Shown: one piece after another, positions 5,178 through 5,998 of the stretch
Layout of the letters: each line of letters opens with the position of its first letter
Position numbering within the stretch: the first letter of the stretch is position 1
Origin: Carthagonibacter sp032251515
GTDB lineage: Bacteria; Gemmatimonadota; Gemmatimonadetes; Palauibacterales; Palauibacteraceae
Assembly (NCBI GenBank): GCA_032251515.1
Contig: JAVVDU010000065.1
Span: forward strand, 1-5,998
Direction of reading: 5' to 3'
Length of the DNA: 5,998 nt
Notes under the pieces: model-generated
Seen by the model: the letters and a program-made list of their open reading frames with translations, nothing else
Told to the model about the DNA's origin: nothing
The model's database searches: none
Program-made: the position numbers and the translations under genes

Positions 5178-5998
5178 TCAGAAGAGCTGAACGGCCGATC
5201 CGATGCTCACGGCCCAGCGGTCTCCCGTGACGTCCGGCCCGAACCGGTAGCCGACGTCGATCCGGGTGGTGCGCGCCACGGAGGCGCGCGTCGCCCCCAG
5301 TCGCAGGCCGAGCCCCACGTTCCCTCCCGTCCGGACGTCTTGGTCTCCGAACCACGCTCCCCCGTAGTCGAGGAAGGCGGCGAATCCGACCCCGGCCAGG
5401 TCGAGCAGGTCGTCCCAGGCGAACCAGCGGTATTCCGCGGTGCCCCAGGCGGCCCTCGTCCCCACGAAGGAGTGCGGGTCGAACAGCCGCGGACCCACTT
5501 CGAAGCCGAGGTCGAACTCGCCGCTCGGGGCGGGGTCGTCGAGCAGTCCTCCCTCGATGCGCACGATCAGCGCCTGCCGCTCGGTCGGCTGGACGGCGGC
5601 GCCCGCCACGGCCACGACGCGGCCCGAGTCGAGACCACCGGCGTTGAACAGACCGTTGGCGGCGGCGGCGAGCCGCCACATGACGCCGCCTCCGAGCCGG
5701 CCCGCCACGCTGCCGCCGAGTCTCAGTCCGACGCCGTCCCGTTCGTAGCCGAAAGCGTCCGGCGCGAGGTTCACCGACACGTTCAGGCGCCTGCCCAGGT
5801 CCACGTCCTCCTCGGAGAAACCGTTGAGGTACTCCCGTACCGCGAAACGCTCTTCCCGGAGCTCGGCGAAAACGCCGGCCCAGGCGCGGAAGGAGTCGGG
5901 CGGCGAGGCCCGGGCCGCGGAGTCGGCCTCGAACAGGAAACGGTCGTTCCGCAGCACCGCCCGCACGCCGACGCGCAGGTAGCCCTCGCTGGAGGCCC
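5178..5998 (-). CDS. Outer-membrane beta-barrel protein, Omp85/surface-antigen-like (5' end missing)
   Basis: The frame is open to the window edge, so only the last 272 residues or so are seen; the GTG at 5964-5966 is not needed as a start because the frame runs on upstream (GYLRVGVRAVLR). The sequence is a series of amphipathic beta strands with Gly/aromatic-rich turns, and ends SIGSAVQLF with a terminal phenylalanine, the usual outer-membrane barrel signal read by the BAM machinery. The segment VGTRAAWGTAEYRW followed by GFAAFLDYGGAWFG is like the last strands of Omp85-family barrels (BamA, TamA and two-partner transporters). No cysteines are visible. It may insert or export proteins, or be an orphan surface-antigen barrel; any POTRA domains would lie beyond the window. 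It converges on the DsbA-like gene and so has its own promoter outside the window. Confidence 0.8.
   Translation of the reverse strand, partial: ASSEGYLRVGVRAVLRNDRFLFEADSAARASPPDSFRAWAGVFAELREERFAVREYLNGFSEEDVDLGRRLNVSVNLAPDAFGYERDGVGLRLGGSVAGRLGGGVMWRLAAAANGLFNAGGLDSGRVVAVAGAAVQPTERQALIVRIEGGLLDDPAPSGEFDLGFEVGPRLFDPHSFVGTRAAWGTAEYRWFAWDDLLDLAGVGFAAFLDYGGAWFGDQDVRTGGNVGLGLRLGATRASVARTTRIDVGYRFGPDVTGDRWAVSIGSAVQLF

Noticed and set aside
3916..5679. Long minus-strand frame opposite the DsbA-like gene and overlapping the barrel gene
   Set aside because: It is an Arg-rich shadow frame crossing two well-supported genes and the space between them.

Overview
The window is GC-rich bacterial DNA. 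All three tRNA genes lack an encoded CCA tail. The proteins are an envelope lipoprotein, a periplasmic thiol-disulfide protein and an outer-membrane barrel, so the cell is diderm (Gram-negative type). A poorly cultured phylum of the Gemmatimonadota / Eisenbacteria / Krumholzibacteriota kind would fit, but that is an impression from composition and protein style, not a proven assignment. A run of 100 N at 3068-3167 shows this is a scaffold, probably from a draft or metagenome assembly.

Layout. Positions 1-109 hold a partial copy of the tRNA-Ala 5' end with its upstream flank, followed by two hairpins. Positions 125-463 are a compact tRNA cluster on the + strand: Ala(GGC), Lys(CTT), Arg(CCG). 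The 3' end of tRNA-Arg is tandemly duplicated (13 bp, 455-480), and a 17-bp hairpin (482-518) follows, probably ending the transcript. Positions 519-1328 contain no convincing protein gene but several stable hairpins and one weak promoter candidate. Positions 1329-1471 form a leader before the lipoprotein gene: a 10-codon reading frame with a good ribosome-binding site, ending in Pro-Pro-stop. Its last codons are the exact complement of the lipoprotein gene's ribosome-binding site.

Positions 1469-3806 are a large secreted, cysteine-rich, multidomain lipoprotein gene cut by the assembly gap. An intrinsic terminator candidate follows at 3842-3880. Positions 4081-5127 encode a membrane-anchored or secreted DsbA-like thiol-disulfide protein with a SurA-like helical domain in front. 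Converging on it from the right edge (5178-5998, - strand, incomplete) is the C-terminal part of an outer-membrane beta-barrel protein resembling the Omp85/surface-antigen group.

How the parts may fit together: the three protein genes all belong to the cell envelope. The lipoprotein has many cysteines and would need disulfide formation in the periplasm, which a DsbA-like protein could supply; this link is an inference from adjacency. The most interesting signal is the candidate leader-peptide / Shine-Dalgarno switch upstream of the lipoprotein. No CRISPR array, transposase, integrase or defence system is visible.
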